From Ophiosphaerella korrae (lineage: Eukaryota; Ascomycota; Dothideomycetes; Pleosporales; Phaeosphaeriaceae), in contig JALNQF010000164.1 of the NCBI GenBank assembly GCA_028456385.1, positions 1 through 64,000 on the forward strand: a stretch of DNA of 64,000 bases, in the 5' to 3' direction. How positions within the stretch are numbered: the stretch's first letter is position 1; each line of letters starts with the position of its first letter. The position numbers were made by a program, and so were the translations under genes. Below, one piece after another: positions 10,345 to 21,177 of this stretch. The notes under the pieces were generated by a model. The model ran no database searches. It saw only the letters and a list, made by a program, of their open reading frames with translations, and was not told the DNA's origin.

Positions 10345-10959
10345 TGAGGGGGGTTGAGGAAAGGTTGGGTATGTGGGTCTAGCGCACCGACGAAATTTGT
10401 ATGGAAATGTGTCCCTGACCCACATGCCCATCCTTTCTTCACCCCCTTGTATGACGAAACACTCAGGCCTTGGCTAACTGCTTGGATAATGTCAGAGCGC
10501 ACAACATCTGACGCACATGCATACAAATGGGCAAGGATTGCGAAAAGCTGCCGCATCCAAGTATTAGTCATTATCCTTTGTGACGACTGAATCTGCTATC
10601 CTAGGTTAGACCACGGCGATTGAAAGATTGCAATCAGAAGCATCAGGCATATTTCGAATATATGCGGGTGCAAATTCTGATCGCGAAGACGACGGGGCTA
10701 AAACCCAAAAGGACCATTATTATGGCAAACGCACAAGCGTTCATCGAGGCCAGCGTTCTGAAGTGGTGTGCAGTCATGCGTCTGAGTCAGCCAAGGAGAT
10801 TGCGTGGCGCCTAGGGAATTCCGCGTGGCGTTAACATTCCGCTCACCCAATTGCGTCTCCTTTCGTATGCATCAGCAATACGAGCACCAGAATTAAGGAA
10901 CTCTCTTGTATGGATTAACAGCAAAAAAGCAAAGTGCTTTATCGGTGATCCTAGAGCCT
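10254..10959 (+). repeat. Pair of 19-bp direct repeats (10254-10272 and 10941-10959)
   Basis: ATCGGTGATTCTAGAGCCT and ATCGGTGATCCTAGAGCCT differ at one base. Each lies 60-90 bp upstream of a Tc1-type end (MITE at 10345, Tc1-a at 11018). They may mark two copies of an older, diverged repeat. Confidence 0.4.
10345..10449. mobile_element. 105-bp MITE with ~33-bp terminal inverted repeats
   Basis: Flanked by TA (10343-10344 and 10450-10451). The right arm read inward from 10449 starts CAAGGGGGTGAAGAAAGGAT and pairs with the left arm starting at 10345, with a few mismatches and one small offset. The two arms end in the same GTGGGTC, leaving only about 35 bp of loop. The CAAGGGGG start and the GTGGGTC block are shared with the left end of Tc1-a at 11018, so it is probably mobilised by a Tc1/mariner transposase of that type. 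Overlapping open frames on both strands (10155-10571 minus, 10354-10590 plus) run through it and are not supported as genes. Confidence 0.7.
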
Positions 10960-11017
10960 CGCTTTCCCGGTCAGGCTCGCTCTAGACGCTAGCGTCAGTC
11001 AAACCCCGTTTTTGCTA
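10450..11017. other. Unique spacer, no supported gene
   Basis: Normal-composition DNA between the MITE and Tc1-a. Two overlapping short open frames at about 10620-10834 lack any recognisable family signature and I do not call them. Confidence 0.4.
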
Positions 11018-12298
11018 CAAGGGGGGCGCATGTACGGGTTCCGGTGGGTCTTGCGCATGGGCCATAGTATTACATCGAACTTTCTTTACTTCAATAGAGA
11101 TTTGCATATAATTTGAGAACGCCAGATAACTGATCATGTAATAATCAATGGCTCCATACGTCCGAACTCCCTATCGCCATCTCACCTACCAAGAGCGTGC
11201 CCAAATTCACGCTCTCCGGCACCGCGCTAGCTGGACTTATCCTCAGATCTCTCGTAGCCTTGGTATTAATCAAGATACTATCCGCAAATGTGCAAATTCA
11301 AGAATTACGCCTCAAAAGCCTCGTGGTAAGGCACCTATCTTAAATACGCCGCACGCAAACGCCTAATTCTCCACGCAACAGTCACCCGGCAGCAAAGGCA
11401 GAAGCCTCTTAGGCAAATTGCAACTAAACTTGGTTTAAACCTTGATTAAAGAACAATACAAAAGGCCTTTGAAAAGGAAGGCTACTATCAACGAGTAGCT
11501 ACTGAAAAACCTTGTCTATCTCCAAAAAAATATCTGATCGCCTTTTTTAGGCAAATATCTGCCTAAATTGGTCTTTGGATATCTAGAGCAGATTAATATA
11601 GTCTGATGAGGCAGCATTTAGGTGTGGGAGAGGGCGGGTTTACGTCACTCGTACATCTAAGGAGAAGTATTATCAAGACTGTATTGTACCAAAATTTGGA
11701 GATTTCTGCTATATACTTGTTTGGGCATGTATTAGAGGAGATAGCTTAAAAGGTCCTCTTTTAATTTAGAATCAAAAGCAATAGGGAAATATAAACGCTC
11801 AATCTTATCAAGAAAGAGTTGTACCTTTGATTCAAAACTTCAAGCAAGAGTACGCGATATTTAGAGTTAGGAGAGGTAACTCAATTTTAATGCAAGATAA
11901 CGCGCTAGCTTATAGGGCAATATCTACAAAGGAGCTATTTTAGAAGCTAGCTATACGATTACTCTAGTAGCCTGCAAACTCGCCTAATCTTAACCCTATC
12001 GAGAACCTATAGAGATTACTTAAAGCAAGAGTTAAAAAGAGATAGCTAAAAACAAAAGGTAAGCTAATAACCTACATACAAGAGGAGTAGGCAAAGATTA
12101 CTATTTAGGAGATTAAGAAGTATACGTTAAATATAAGTAAGCGTTGCTAGGCTGTACAGTAGGCTTAAGGTAGGCACACGCAGTATTAAGTTAAGGAATT
12201 AAGTTAATCTAGTTTGTATGTAAATTATTACGTAAGAAAGATTCGATTAGTTTCTATAGCCTATGCCCAAGACCTACTAGAACCTATATAAAGGGGGA
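11018..12298 (+). mobile_element. Tc1/mariner element a (left end clear, right end cut by Copia G)
   Basis: The left end follows a TA at 11016-11017 and starts CAAGGGGGGCGCATGTACGG. An inverted partner of the subterminal block 11037-11067 is found at 12254-12284; five of its six differences over 31 bp are C-to-T/G-to-A changes. The last bases before the Copia LTR (12294-12298) form its target duplication, and the outermost right TIR is not resolved. RIP damage rises from none before about 11350 to heavy after about 11900, consistent with an element at the edge of the repeat block. Confidence 0.75.
11148..12168 (+). pseudogene. Tc1/mariner transposase (DD34E), RIP-inactivated
   Basis: The ATG at 11148 opens an intact N-terminal helix-turn-helix: YQERAQIHALRH, then a second helix pair ending in SLGINQDTIRK. 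The frame stays open to 11366, after which small frame slips and TAG/TAA codons at Gln/Trp positions accumulate. Catalytic residues are still readable: an Asp in MQDNA (codon 11896-11898) and a Glu in NPIEN (codon 12001-12003), with 34 residues between them. The frame ends near the TAA at 12166-12168, giving about 340 codons, the usual length for fungal Tc1 transposases. It is inactive, but its N-terminal third is the best-preserved Tc1 sequence in the window. Confidence 0.85.
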
Positions 12299-12776
12299 TG
12301 TCAGATAAGTTACACGATTAGATACTCGATACGCGATTAGATACGCAATTACATGTGCGATCGCTAAGCTACTAACCCTACTATAGCTAAAAGGATTGTA
12401 GCCTCGACCTTTATAAATAAAGGAATTAAACAAAGAATCTTATATACAAGGAGATAGACTACGTTAGTACAACTAATATAATAAAGAAACTAGCACCTTA
12501 ATAGAAGGGGTAGTAAGGATCTAGCTTACTTCTATCTTAAGAGACCTAGCTAAGACTGCTGTATTATAGATATATATATAGAGCGTACGGCTAGAGATAG
12601 ATAGTAGAAAAAAAAAGATTCTACTTAGTTTATACCTAGTGCCTTTAAGTTATAAGTAATTAATCTAAAAAAGGGCTTTTCTAAAAGCCTTAGTATCCCT
12701 CTCTAATAAGGCCCTTATATAGCTATTACGAAAAAGCCTTTTTATTAAACTACTATAACCTCCTTTAAATCTAACA
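12299..12776 (+). repeat. 5' LTR of Copia element G
   Basis: 478 bp, beginning TGTCAGATAAG and ending CTAACA. It matches the 3' LTR at 33419-33898. The flanking 5-bp duplications are GGGGA at 12294-12298 and AGGGA at 33899-33903, one G-to-A change apart. Confidence 0.85.
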
Positions 12777-14456
12777 ATTAAGAGTCTTACTACCTTAATT
12801 AAGTTAAGTAAACTAGTACCTACTTAAACTTAACTACTCTAGCTTAAGTATTAACTTAAGTATTAAGCTAAGTATTAAGCTAAGTACTATATACGCATTA
12901 GCGAAAAGTACTAATCTCTTACTCTCTAGTAGCCTTCTAGTAACTCTTAATTAAGCTAAGCAACAAATAGAGCACTATACCTAGCGTTAATTACGTGTAC
13001 TTAAAAAAGTGTACATCTCCTACCTTCTTATAGCTTAAAGCTATACTAAGATAGCTAGTATTACTTAACGCAATCTAACTATAATGTTAAGAACTAATAT
13101 AGACTATACTACGTAGCTAACTTAGCTATAGTTAAGATACGTTATATATAAAATCTAGAATTAAATTAACCTAGCCTCTACTATAGAGCTTATAAACACA
13201 CTAGAGCTTATTAATCTTCTAGTACTTACTAATTATACTCTAGCTAGTAATGTTAAAGAACTAACGTATTAGTCTAAACTCTTAGTAGTAAGCTTTAAAG
13301 TATTTAAGGAGGATCTTAAGTATTATAAGACTCTCTCTAAGTAATACTAAATTAATTAATATATATATAACAAGGAATAGATAAGTCTATAGTATATTAT
13401 AGTCTTTATCTAATTATTAGTCTTACCTTATCTACTACGTATATACTACTTACTAAATTAATTAATAAGATAATAGCTTACTAACCTAAAATAAATAGTT
13501 AGGATTAACAAGTAGATAAAAAGAGAGCGTACTTGTAAGTACTATATTAGTTTACTTAAACTAATAAGGAATACTTTAAACTAGAATACTTAGATAGCTA
13601 AGTATAACTAAGCTACTATAGACGCTAAAACTTATTAAGTTGTAAAAGTCTTAAATCTTAAAGTAGTAACTAAAGATTTCCTCTTAGCTATAAATAAGGC
13701 TACGCCTATATAGTTAATTAATTTTTAGGACTATAGTTACTTTAATAAGTATATAACCTAGAAAGAAATAATAAAACACTTTTAAGAGTATATAATAATA
13801 GTATATCTTCTAAAAGAGAGGAAAGCTACTTTTATAGTAAATAGTACTTTATTATACTTTACTAATAGTAGTAAATCTACTTAGAGTAAGACTAAAGACG
13901 CCTCTCTTATAAAAAGCGCATATTACCTAGGGAAACTTTAAAGACTAGAGTATAATACTAGTTAACTTACTTAAAAAAAGTTATATTTAAAGAGAAAAGC
14001 CTATAAATATAGTAACTATACTTATAGAAAGAAGTCTAGAGAGACTACTACTATAGAGAGATTACTATACCCTACTTGTAGTAAATACTATTCTCTAAAA
14101 GAATACTATTATATCTATCTAGATAAAGTACTAGAGAATTAGCGCCTAAATAAGATTATACAAGGACTTGTTAATTATAATTATAAGAATAATACTACGT
14201 TATAAAGGCTAATTAGAGGATAGTCTAAACTCTAGATAAAGAAATTACTAACTCTAGGTTTTATAGAAGAAGATAATTAACTAGAAGGCTAGTAAATATT
14301 AGAGATTAAAAGTATCTTTGCTATAATAAGCCTTAATAGCTATCTACTCTAAAACTCTTTTATCTTAGACTTTAGCTTAACTTACTATATTATAAACGAT
14401 CCTACTTAGGTATCTAACTACTACTTACCTATACTAAATAATTATATATAGGTAGG
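12777..14456 (+). pseudogene. Copia G gag and protease portion
   Basis: Heavily RIPed. A Cys-rich segment around 14005-14110 (YKYSNYTYRKK..., then PTCSKYYSLKEYYYI) looks like a zinc-finger region whose Cys and His codons were turned to Tyr by TGT/CAT to TAT changes. About 14360-14400 reads LDFSLTYYI, where Copia proteases have Leu-Asp-Ser-Gly-x-Thr/Ser-x-His-Ile. The frame is cut at 14456 by the insertion of F. Confidence 0.55.
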
Positions 14457-14736
14457 TGTTAGGAGGTAGCTAGAAGATAATAGTACTTACTATAGGCTAT
14501 AGGAGATAGTAAAGGGATAACAGATAATATTCGATAGTACTACTAGTATCTAAAGGAGAATAATACTTACTTTACTCTCTTTATAAGTATTAAGCCTTTT
14601 ATGCGCCTATATAGCGTATTAGCTCTACTTTAGACTATAACTATATAATATTATAATCTTTAGTATATTAGCCCTACTCCTTTAACTTATACTAGAGTTT
14701 ATAAAAGTCTTAAGTATTTAGAGAACCTTTGTTATA
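14457..14736 (-). repeat. LTR of chromovirus F (left copy, 3' LTR of the minus-oriented element)
   Basis: 280 bp, TGTTAGGAGG...GTTATA. It is nearly identical to 20893-21172. Flanking duplication GTAGG (14452-14456) and GTAAG (21173-21177) differ by one RIP-type change. Confidence 0.9.
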
Positions 14737-14799
14737 GAGCTTCCCCCTCTAGCTAGTATCTTTACTAGTATTTTAAAGTATAACCTTAATAAAAACCCT

Positions 14800-15960
14800 A
14801 AACCTTTAAGAAAAAAGAGAAAAGAGTATCTACGTACCTTACGCGCTATACCTACGCGTTAGGCGTGTTGTTATTATTATACTTATATATAATATTCTAT
14901 TTATATTTTAATAGTAAGTAAAAGATTATTACTTATATAATTACGTTTACTCTTAGTAGAGCCTATATAAAAAATCTTTTTCTTTTTATAATTATTTTAC
15001 TTATCCTCTTATCTACTATAGTATATATTTAATATATATATAGCGTATATTTAGTAATTGTTACTATAGTCTATTATCCTTGCCTAAAATTTATTAAGAA
15101 GAGTAATATTTGTTAAGCTTTACCTTTTAAGTAGAGTGTAGATACTAAGCGCGCTAATTATAATACTTTGTATACTACTTACCTACGCTACACTTAAAGT
15201 ATTATTAACTAGGAGGAGATCTATAATAAGCTAGAAGCGCGTTGTTACTAGTATTATTCTATTAGTAATTATAGTAGCTACGCCTTAGTAACTATTTTAG
15301 AGACGTACTCCTTGTGTGCGCTTTAACTAATATAAATAAGTACCTCCTACGCTTAATAGGTACGTTAACTATATTTATAAGCTTTGTAATATATATAATA
15401 CTACTATATCTAATACTACTATTCCTAAGACTAACTTAGAGGTACGCTGTACTAGCGTTACGCTTACTTGTACCTAGCGCACCTTTAACTTAGAGCTATT
15501 AAACTATAGGCGCTTTACTACTTATAGTAGTACTCTTTTAAGAGTACTTACTTAAATACCTATAACTACGCCTTAGTTTTTAGAGCTTATTTTAACTAAG
15601 TAGCGTAGCCTTATAGCCTAGTAGTAGGGTTTAGTTAGAGTATTAATAGAGATTTTAGGCTACCTTTACTATATTATATATTTACTTATATTACGCTTAT
15701 ATAGCGTATACTAACTACTTTTAGGCTTACTATAACTACTTTTCTATAGAATAGGTTAATAATAATAAAGAAGATAATAATAAGGATAGTAGTAAGAAAG
15801 AAGAAGAGGAAGAGAATAGGGGTAAAGAAGAGGAAGTAGAAGAAGAAGAAGAGAAAAAAAGAGAAGAGAAGGATTAAGACGTTCCGCTTTTAAAGAGTAG
15901 GTAAGACGTAGATAGAAAGTAGTTTAGGCTTATTTAATAAGTAGAGAAGAAATAGTTTAT
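14800..15960 (+). pseudogene. Possible antisense frame in the 3' region of chromovirus F
   Basis: On the strand opposite to F's gag-pol, between its chromodomain and 3' LTR, the plus strand has a Cys/Tyr-rich section (about 15080-15300) followed by a Gln/Arg/Glu-rich tail encoded by a purine-rich run at 15755-15880. It occupies the same position as the antisense frame of A-E but looks unrelated. Only one copy is present, so there is no comparative support and TAA/TAG must be read through. Low confidence; it may be noncoding. Confidence 0.25.
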
Positions 15961-18900
15961 AGTATAATTATTTATTTTTTATATATATAGATACTTAGCT
16001 ATAGAGCTAAAGTTAGATTATATAATTTACTCTATAAGTACGTTTTAAGTACGTAAATTACGCTTTTTGCGTTTATTTTAATTATAAAGTACTTTAAGCT
16101 AAATTAAACTCTTTAAGTAGTTTATCTATATCTTTAAAATCTATAGCAAGAGTCTATATATCCTAGGATTTATCGTATCCCTTCTATCTAAAGAAGTACT
16201 CTAGCTATTCTTTCTTTTTACGTTTCTTTAGGATTCTTTTAACTTCTTATACTTCTTCTCCTTCCTCTATTACTTTAGGTAGCTAGGTATTATCTTCTAT
16301 ACCTAATTAAGGTTTCTATCTCTTAAGGAGAGAAATATAAAATATATTGTAAATACAATAGTAGGGTAGTAGGAGTAAGTAGTATACCTACGTTCCTACT
16401 ACGTCTTATACCTAAAATAGTTTAATAAACTTATCTAATAGCTTTTTATATAGTTAGTAAGTAAAGCTTAAGTTCTTTATACTTAGTAGAACTAGCTCTC
16501 CTTTTCTAAAGACTTATAGTTTATATTTATTATTATAGTATTACGCTTAATATACTTATACTTTTTATAAAAACTCTATAAGTATTACTTATACGCTATA
16601 TATGCGCTTTACTCTTTAAATAGCGTCTAGTACCTTCTCTTCTAGCCTACTATCTTTAGGTAGGTATATAAAGATTAGGTATTTACCTAGTATAGCGTAA
16701 AAAGGCGTTATCTTTATTCCTTTATAAATTAAGTTGTTATATATAAATTGTACTATTTTTAGTAGAGTAACCTAATTATCTTAATTCTCTATTGTAAAGA
16801 TTCTTAAGTACTATTCTAGAGTCTAATTTTAATATTTAGTTTACTTATTAGTCTATAGGTAGAAAGCTATACTTAGCTTACGCTTTACCTATAGTTAGTA
16901 GTATATTTCTACCTAAAATTTTAAAGTAAAGATTAACTCTTAGTCTAATATAATACCTTTCTATATCCTATAGTTTAAGATAATATTATTAAAGTATACT
17001 TTTATAAACTATTACGCGTCCTACTTTTTAAGTACTAGGATATAGATAGCTATCTTAGATAAGTAGTCTACTATTACTAGTATTACATTATATACGTACC
17101 CTAAGCTATCTTTTAAAGGTAAGAGGCCTATAATAAAGTCTAGAGAGACTTCTTTAAAGATATTACTTAGGATTAGTAGAGGAGACAATTCTCTATATTA
17201 CTTATGCCTTAGCGCTTTACTTTACTAGTATATTACGTAGGTCTTTACGTATTTCTAAACGTTTTACTCTATTAATAGCTAGTAATAGTATCTTGTAATT
17301 AGCTTAAGTATTCTATATACGCTTAAGTAGCTAGCTATATATAAGTTATAATACTAGAGTAGAATTTCTTACCTAATAGTAGGTTCCTCTAGAACGTACG
17401 CTCTACCTTTATATCTTAGGACTTCCTTATTATCTAAGTACTATACTTGCGCTCTACTACTATATTAAGTACTTTTAACTTTTATTAAACTCTCTACTTA
17501 TACTTATATAAAGGCGTCCCTTTACTATAGTCTATATAAGGTTATTAGAAAGGCTTTAGACTCTACTAATATAGGTTTACTACTAACTAACTCTCTAGCT
17601 ATTAAGCGTAGCACGTATAGTATATATTCTATAGCGCTAGTAGTAGGAGTCCTTTTAGCGCTATAGTTTCTAGCCCTATATATCTTATATACGCTTTCTA
17701 AGCTTAGCTTAGTTATAGATCCTTTTACTCTACTAGTTATCTCTACTCTAGCTACTAAGCTTACTAGTTATAATTTCTCCTAGAGAGTAAGTAATAAGTA
17801 TACTAGTAATAAGTTCTCTTACTCGTAGTTATATCTCCTTAAGAGGCTATCTATAGGATTTAGCCTACTAGCCTAGTATTTTACTTTAAAATTAAAAGCT
17901 CCTAAGTATATAGCTTAGCGTACTTAGCGTAAGTTTAGCTTATATATAGTATATATTAAGTGTAGGTTATTATAATCTATAAGTACTTAAATTATATACT
18001 ACGTACCTTTAAAGTAGTATCTTTACTATTTAAAACTATAAATAATAGTAAGAAGTTTAGTATTATATATTTTATAGTTTAGTTCTACTTCTTATAGTTT
18101 TCTAGAAGTAAAAGTAACTAGATACTATTTCCTATCTATATAGAGCTAGGACAAAATCCTAGAGATTATAAAGGTTAATGTATCTATCTCTAAGTAAATA
18201 GGTAGCGCTAGGTTATAGTAGCGTAAGATAAGTATACTTATAAAGTATACTTTAAGTTATTTAAAAGCTTTTTATACTATACTAAGCTAATAGAATTTTT
18301 ATTTCTTTTTTAATAAGTTTATAAAGGAGGCTATTTTACAAGTATACTCTTTAATAAATCTTTAGTAGAAGTTTATAAAACCTAAGAATAACTATAGTTT
18401 TTTAATACTTATAGGCTCTAGCTATTACGTAATAGTCTTAATACACTTAGGTTTAGTATAGATACTACGCCTTATAATAATAAAGCCTAGAAAATACGCT
18501 TTATTAGATATAAAGGTATACTTCTTTAGGTTTATAAAAAGTTCTACTCTTTTTAGTACTATAAGTATAAAGTAGATAGCGCGCTAGTATAGTATAATAT
18601 TATCGCTATAAGTATATATAAGTATATTATTAAGGTATACTATATAGATATAATCTAGGAGTCTACTAAGCGCTTTATTAATATACGCTTAAAAGCTAGT
18701 AAAGGCGTTAGTTAGCTTAAAAAGTATTACTAGGTATTTAAAATGCCTATAGTAAGTATAGAAAGTAGTTTTCTACTTATCTCTTAATTTAATTCTAATC
18801 CTATAGTAGGTATCCTTAAGATCTAAGGTAGTGTAGTATTATATGCCTAATAAGTAGTCTAGCGTCTCCTTAATTAGTAGGAGTAGGTACTAATCTTTTA

Positions 18901-20720
18901 CTATAACTAAGTTTAAGCTATAATAGTTAATATAGAAGCGTAGGGCTCTATCTTTCTTTAGGATAAAAAGGATAGGTACTCTTACTAGACTATTACTATA
19001 ACGTATCTAGCCCTTATAGAGTATATCCTCTATATATATATAAAGTACCTTAAGCTTACGTATAGAGAGATTGTAGAGTAGCCTATAGAGAGGTTCCTTT
19101 CTTTCTATTAATAGAATTACGTAATTAGAGTTCTTTAGGTAAAGTAGTATCTATATAGTAACGTTATTAAATACGTTATAGTATTCTAATAAAGCGTCTA
19201 GAATACGTAACTCTTACGCTATAGGTATAGCGCAGATACATGTATTGTATTCTAAGTTAATTATATTAGTCTTAAGTACTCTTAGTAAGTATAGTTCTAC
19301 TTACATTTCTCTTAAAGCCTTTGTAATTTCTTTAGTTATATACAACTATACTTAGGTAATAGAGGTGTATCCCTAACGCTATATTTATAATCTATAGTTA
19401 AGTTATATCCTTTTTTATTTAAGAAAAAGATTTCTAAGAAAGAGTACTACTCTCTCTTTATCTACTCTATATACTATAATCTTAGACTTATATATTACTT
19501 TATTATTATTAGTAAGGCGTACCTAAAGCTTATAAGTAGTATAGGTATTTTACTTTTATACTCCTATTTAGCTTAGTTTAAAGAGCTTAGTATCTTAGAT
19601 TAGTTTTAGTCCTATTTCTACTATAGTCTACTAACTAATAAGACTAACATCTACTTAAGAGTCTAGAATAACTTAAAGTTTTATTTCTAGTTCTAAGCCT
19701 AAAGCTATACTATATATATACTATATACCTAGTAAGATATTAATTAATCTACGCCTTACTATCCTAGAGCTAATAATAAAGCTAGGCCTTTTCCTATTTA
19801 GTTTATATAGACTAGAATATAGTTAGAGTTACTACTATAGTACTTACTAGTATAGTATCTCTTTTTATAGTACTTAAAGTATTTAATAGTAGACTTATCT
19901 ACTAACTTATTTTAGGGGTTCTTTATATCTCTCTTTATTTAGGCCTTTTTTAGGTTTTCTTTACTTACGCTATTTATATAGAGCTTTTGTAATTTTATTA
20001 CAATATATAAATTGCGCTTAAGTATTAAGCCTAAGGTAATAAGGTCTTCTTTTATTACTAGGACCTAATAGTAGTTAGTAATTACTCTTTATAGTTTAGA
20101 CTATAGTTTTAAAAAGAGGTACTAAATCCTTTATTTTTCTATATACTAAGGAAGCTAGTCTTTAAAGATATCTAGATATCTAGTAAAAGATTTTATACTT
20201 TATTCTTTACGTTAAGTAGCTATAGTATACGCTATTACTACTTTTAGGCTACAATTAATAGAGTCTAAGAGTAGGTTAAGTAAGTATTTTTTAAAGTACT
20301 CCTAGGTAAAAAGTATATCTATATTTAGGTTGCGCTTAATATACGTATACTATTATTTATATAAGTCTTCTTTAAAGTATTATATAGCCTAAAGGACTTT
20401 ATCCTTTTTTACTTTAAAGTCTTAAGGTATAAAGTAAAATACTATTTTATATAAGTAGTAGTACTCCTAGTATTCTTTTAGAGATTTACTTTTATATACT
20501 ATAGGCTCTTTAGGGTAAAGTGTACGCTTTATACGTATATTATTAACTAAGGAGTTTACGTTATACTTTTATAAAGTAATAATAGTAACTTTAGAGTTAT
20601 TCTTAGAAGTTATAGCGTAATAAGTAGTTTATTCTTGTTCTAGATATACAATCTTATCCTCTAGAGCGTAGAGTATACGTAGTTAGGCTAACTTATTACG
20701 TCTAGTAGTTACTTCGCGAA
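15960..20720 (-). pseudogene. Chromovirus F gag-pol, RIP-inactivated
   Basis: Minus strand, all domains in Ty3/gypsy order. A CCHC knuckle near 19895-19845 has its Cys/His codons mostly turned to Tyr. A protease near 19690-19590 reads LDSQIDVSLIS, close to the LD(S/T)GAD family motif. RT has VYLNNILIY near 18660-18600, where the active site should read YLDD; both Asp are now Asn. RNase H follows near 18330-17850 and integrase near 17500-16700. A chromodomain-like segment (about 16260-16130) contains LEYFFRQKGYDKSQD. Many TAG/TAA codons make it nonfunctional. RT and chromodomain make the family call firm. Confidence 0.8.
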
Positions 20721-20892
20721 TATATTCTTTAATTGTTACTAGCGTACTTAGTACATAACCTAGCTACGTACTACTTACGCTCTATATAGTATCTTATTTA
20801 ACTATTAACTATGTATTTTCTTTTATTATTATAGCCTATTATAAGGAGCGTATTATTATTATCTCTAGACTATTAGTAAAGAAGTATTATTA

Positions 20893-21172
20893 TATTAGGA
20901 GGTAGCTAGAAGATAATAGTACTTGCTATAAGCTACAAGAGATAGTAAAGGGATAATAGATAATATTTAATAGTACTACTAGTATCTAAGAGAGAATAAT
21001 ACTTACTTTACTCTTTTTATAAGTATTAAGCCTTTTATACGCCTATATAGCGTATTAGCTCTACTTTAGACTATAACTATATAATATTATAATCTTTAGT
21101 ATATTAGCCCTACCCCTTTAACTTATACTAGAGTTTACAAGAGTCTTAAGTGTTTAGAGAACCTTTATTATA
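20893..21172 (-). repeat. LTR of chromovirus F (right copy, 5' LTR of the minus-oriented element)
   Basis: 280 bp, starting TATTAGGAGG (TG to TA) and ending ATTATA. Partner of 14457-14736. Confidence 0.9.
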
Positions 21173-21177
21173 GTAAG

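Larger units (their letters stand above)
14457..21172 (-). mobile_element. Ty3/gypsy chromovirus F (minus strand), inserted in Copia G
   Basis: 6,716 bp with 280-bp LTRs and a 5-bp duplication. Reading the minus strand gives Gag (about 20700-19840), protease, RT, RNase H, integrase and chromodomain in that order, followed by about 1.2 kb before the 3' LTR (14737-15950). Its LTRs and protein sequence differ clearly from those of A-E, so it is a separate lineage. Confidence 0.85.

Noticed and set aside
10155..10571. 138-codon minus-strand open frame and the overlapping plus frame 10354-10590.
   Set aside because: Both run through the MITE inverted repeat, and their similarity to each other in the middle only reflects the palindrome.
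10620..10834. Two overlapping short open frames (64 and 68 codons).
   Set aside because: No recognisable motif, no second line of evidence, conflicting frames.
12287..12298. Assigning the exact right TIR of Tc1-a to the bases next to the Copia LTR.
   Set aside because: The subterminal block pairs well (11037-11067 with 12254-12284), but the outermost bases do not form a convincing inverted match, so the end is left open.
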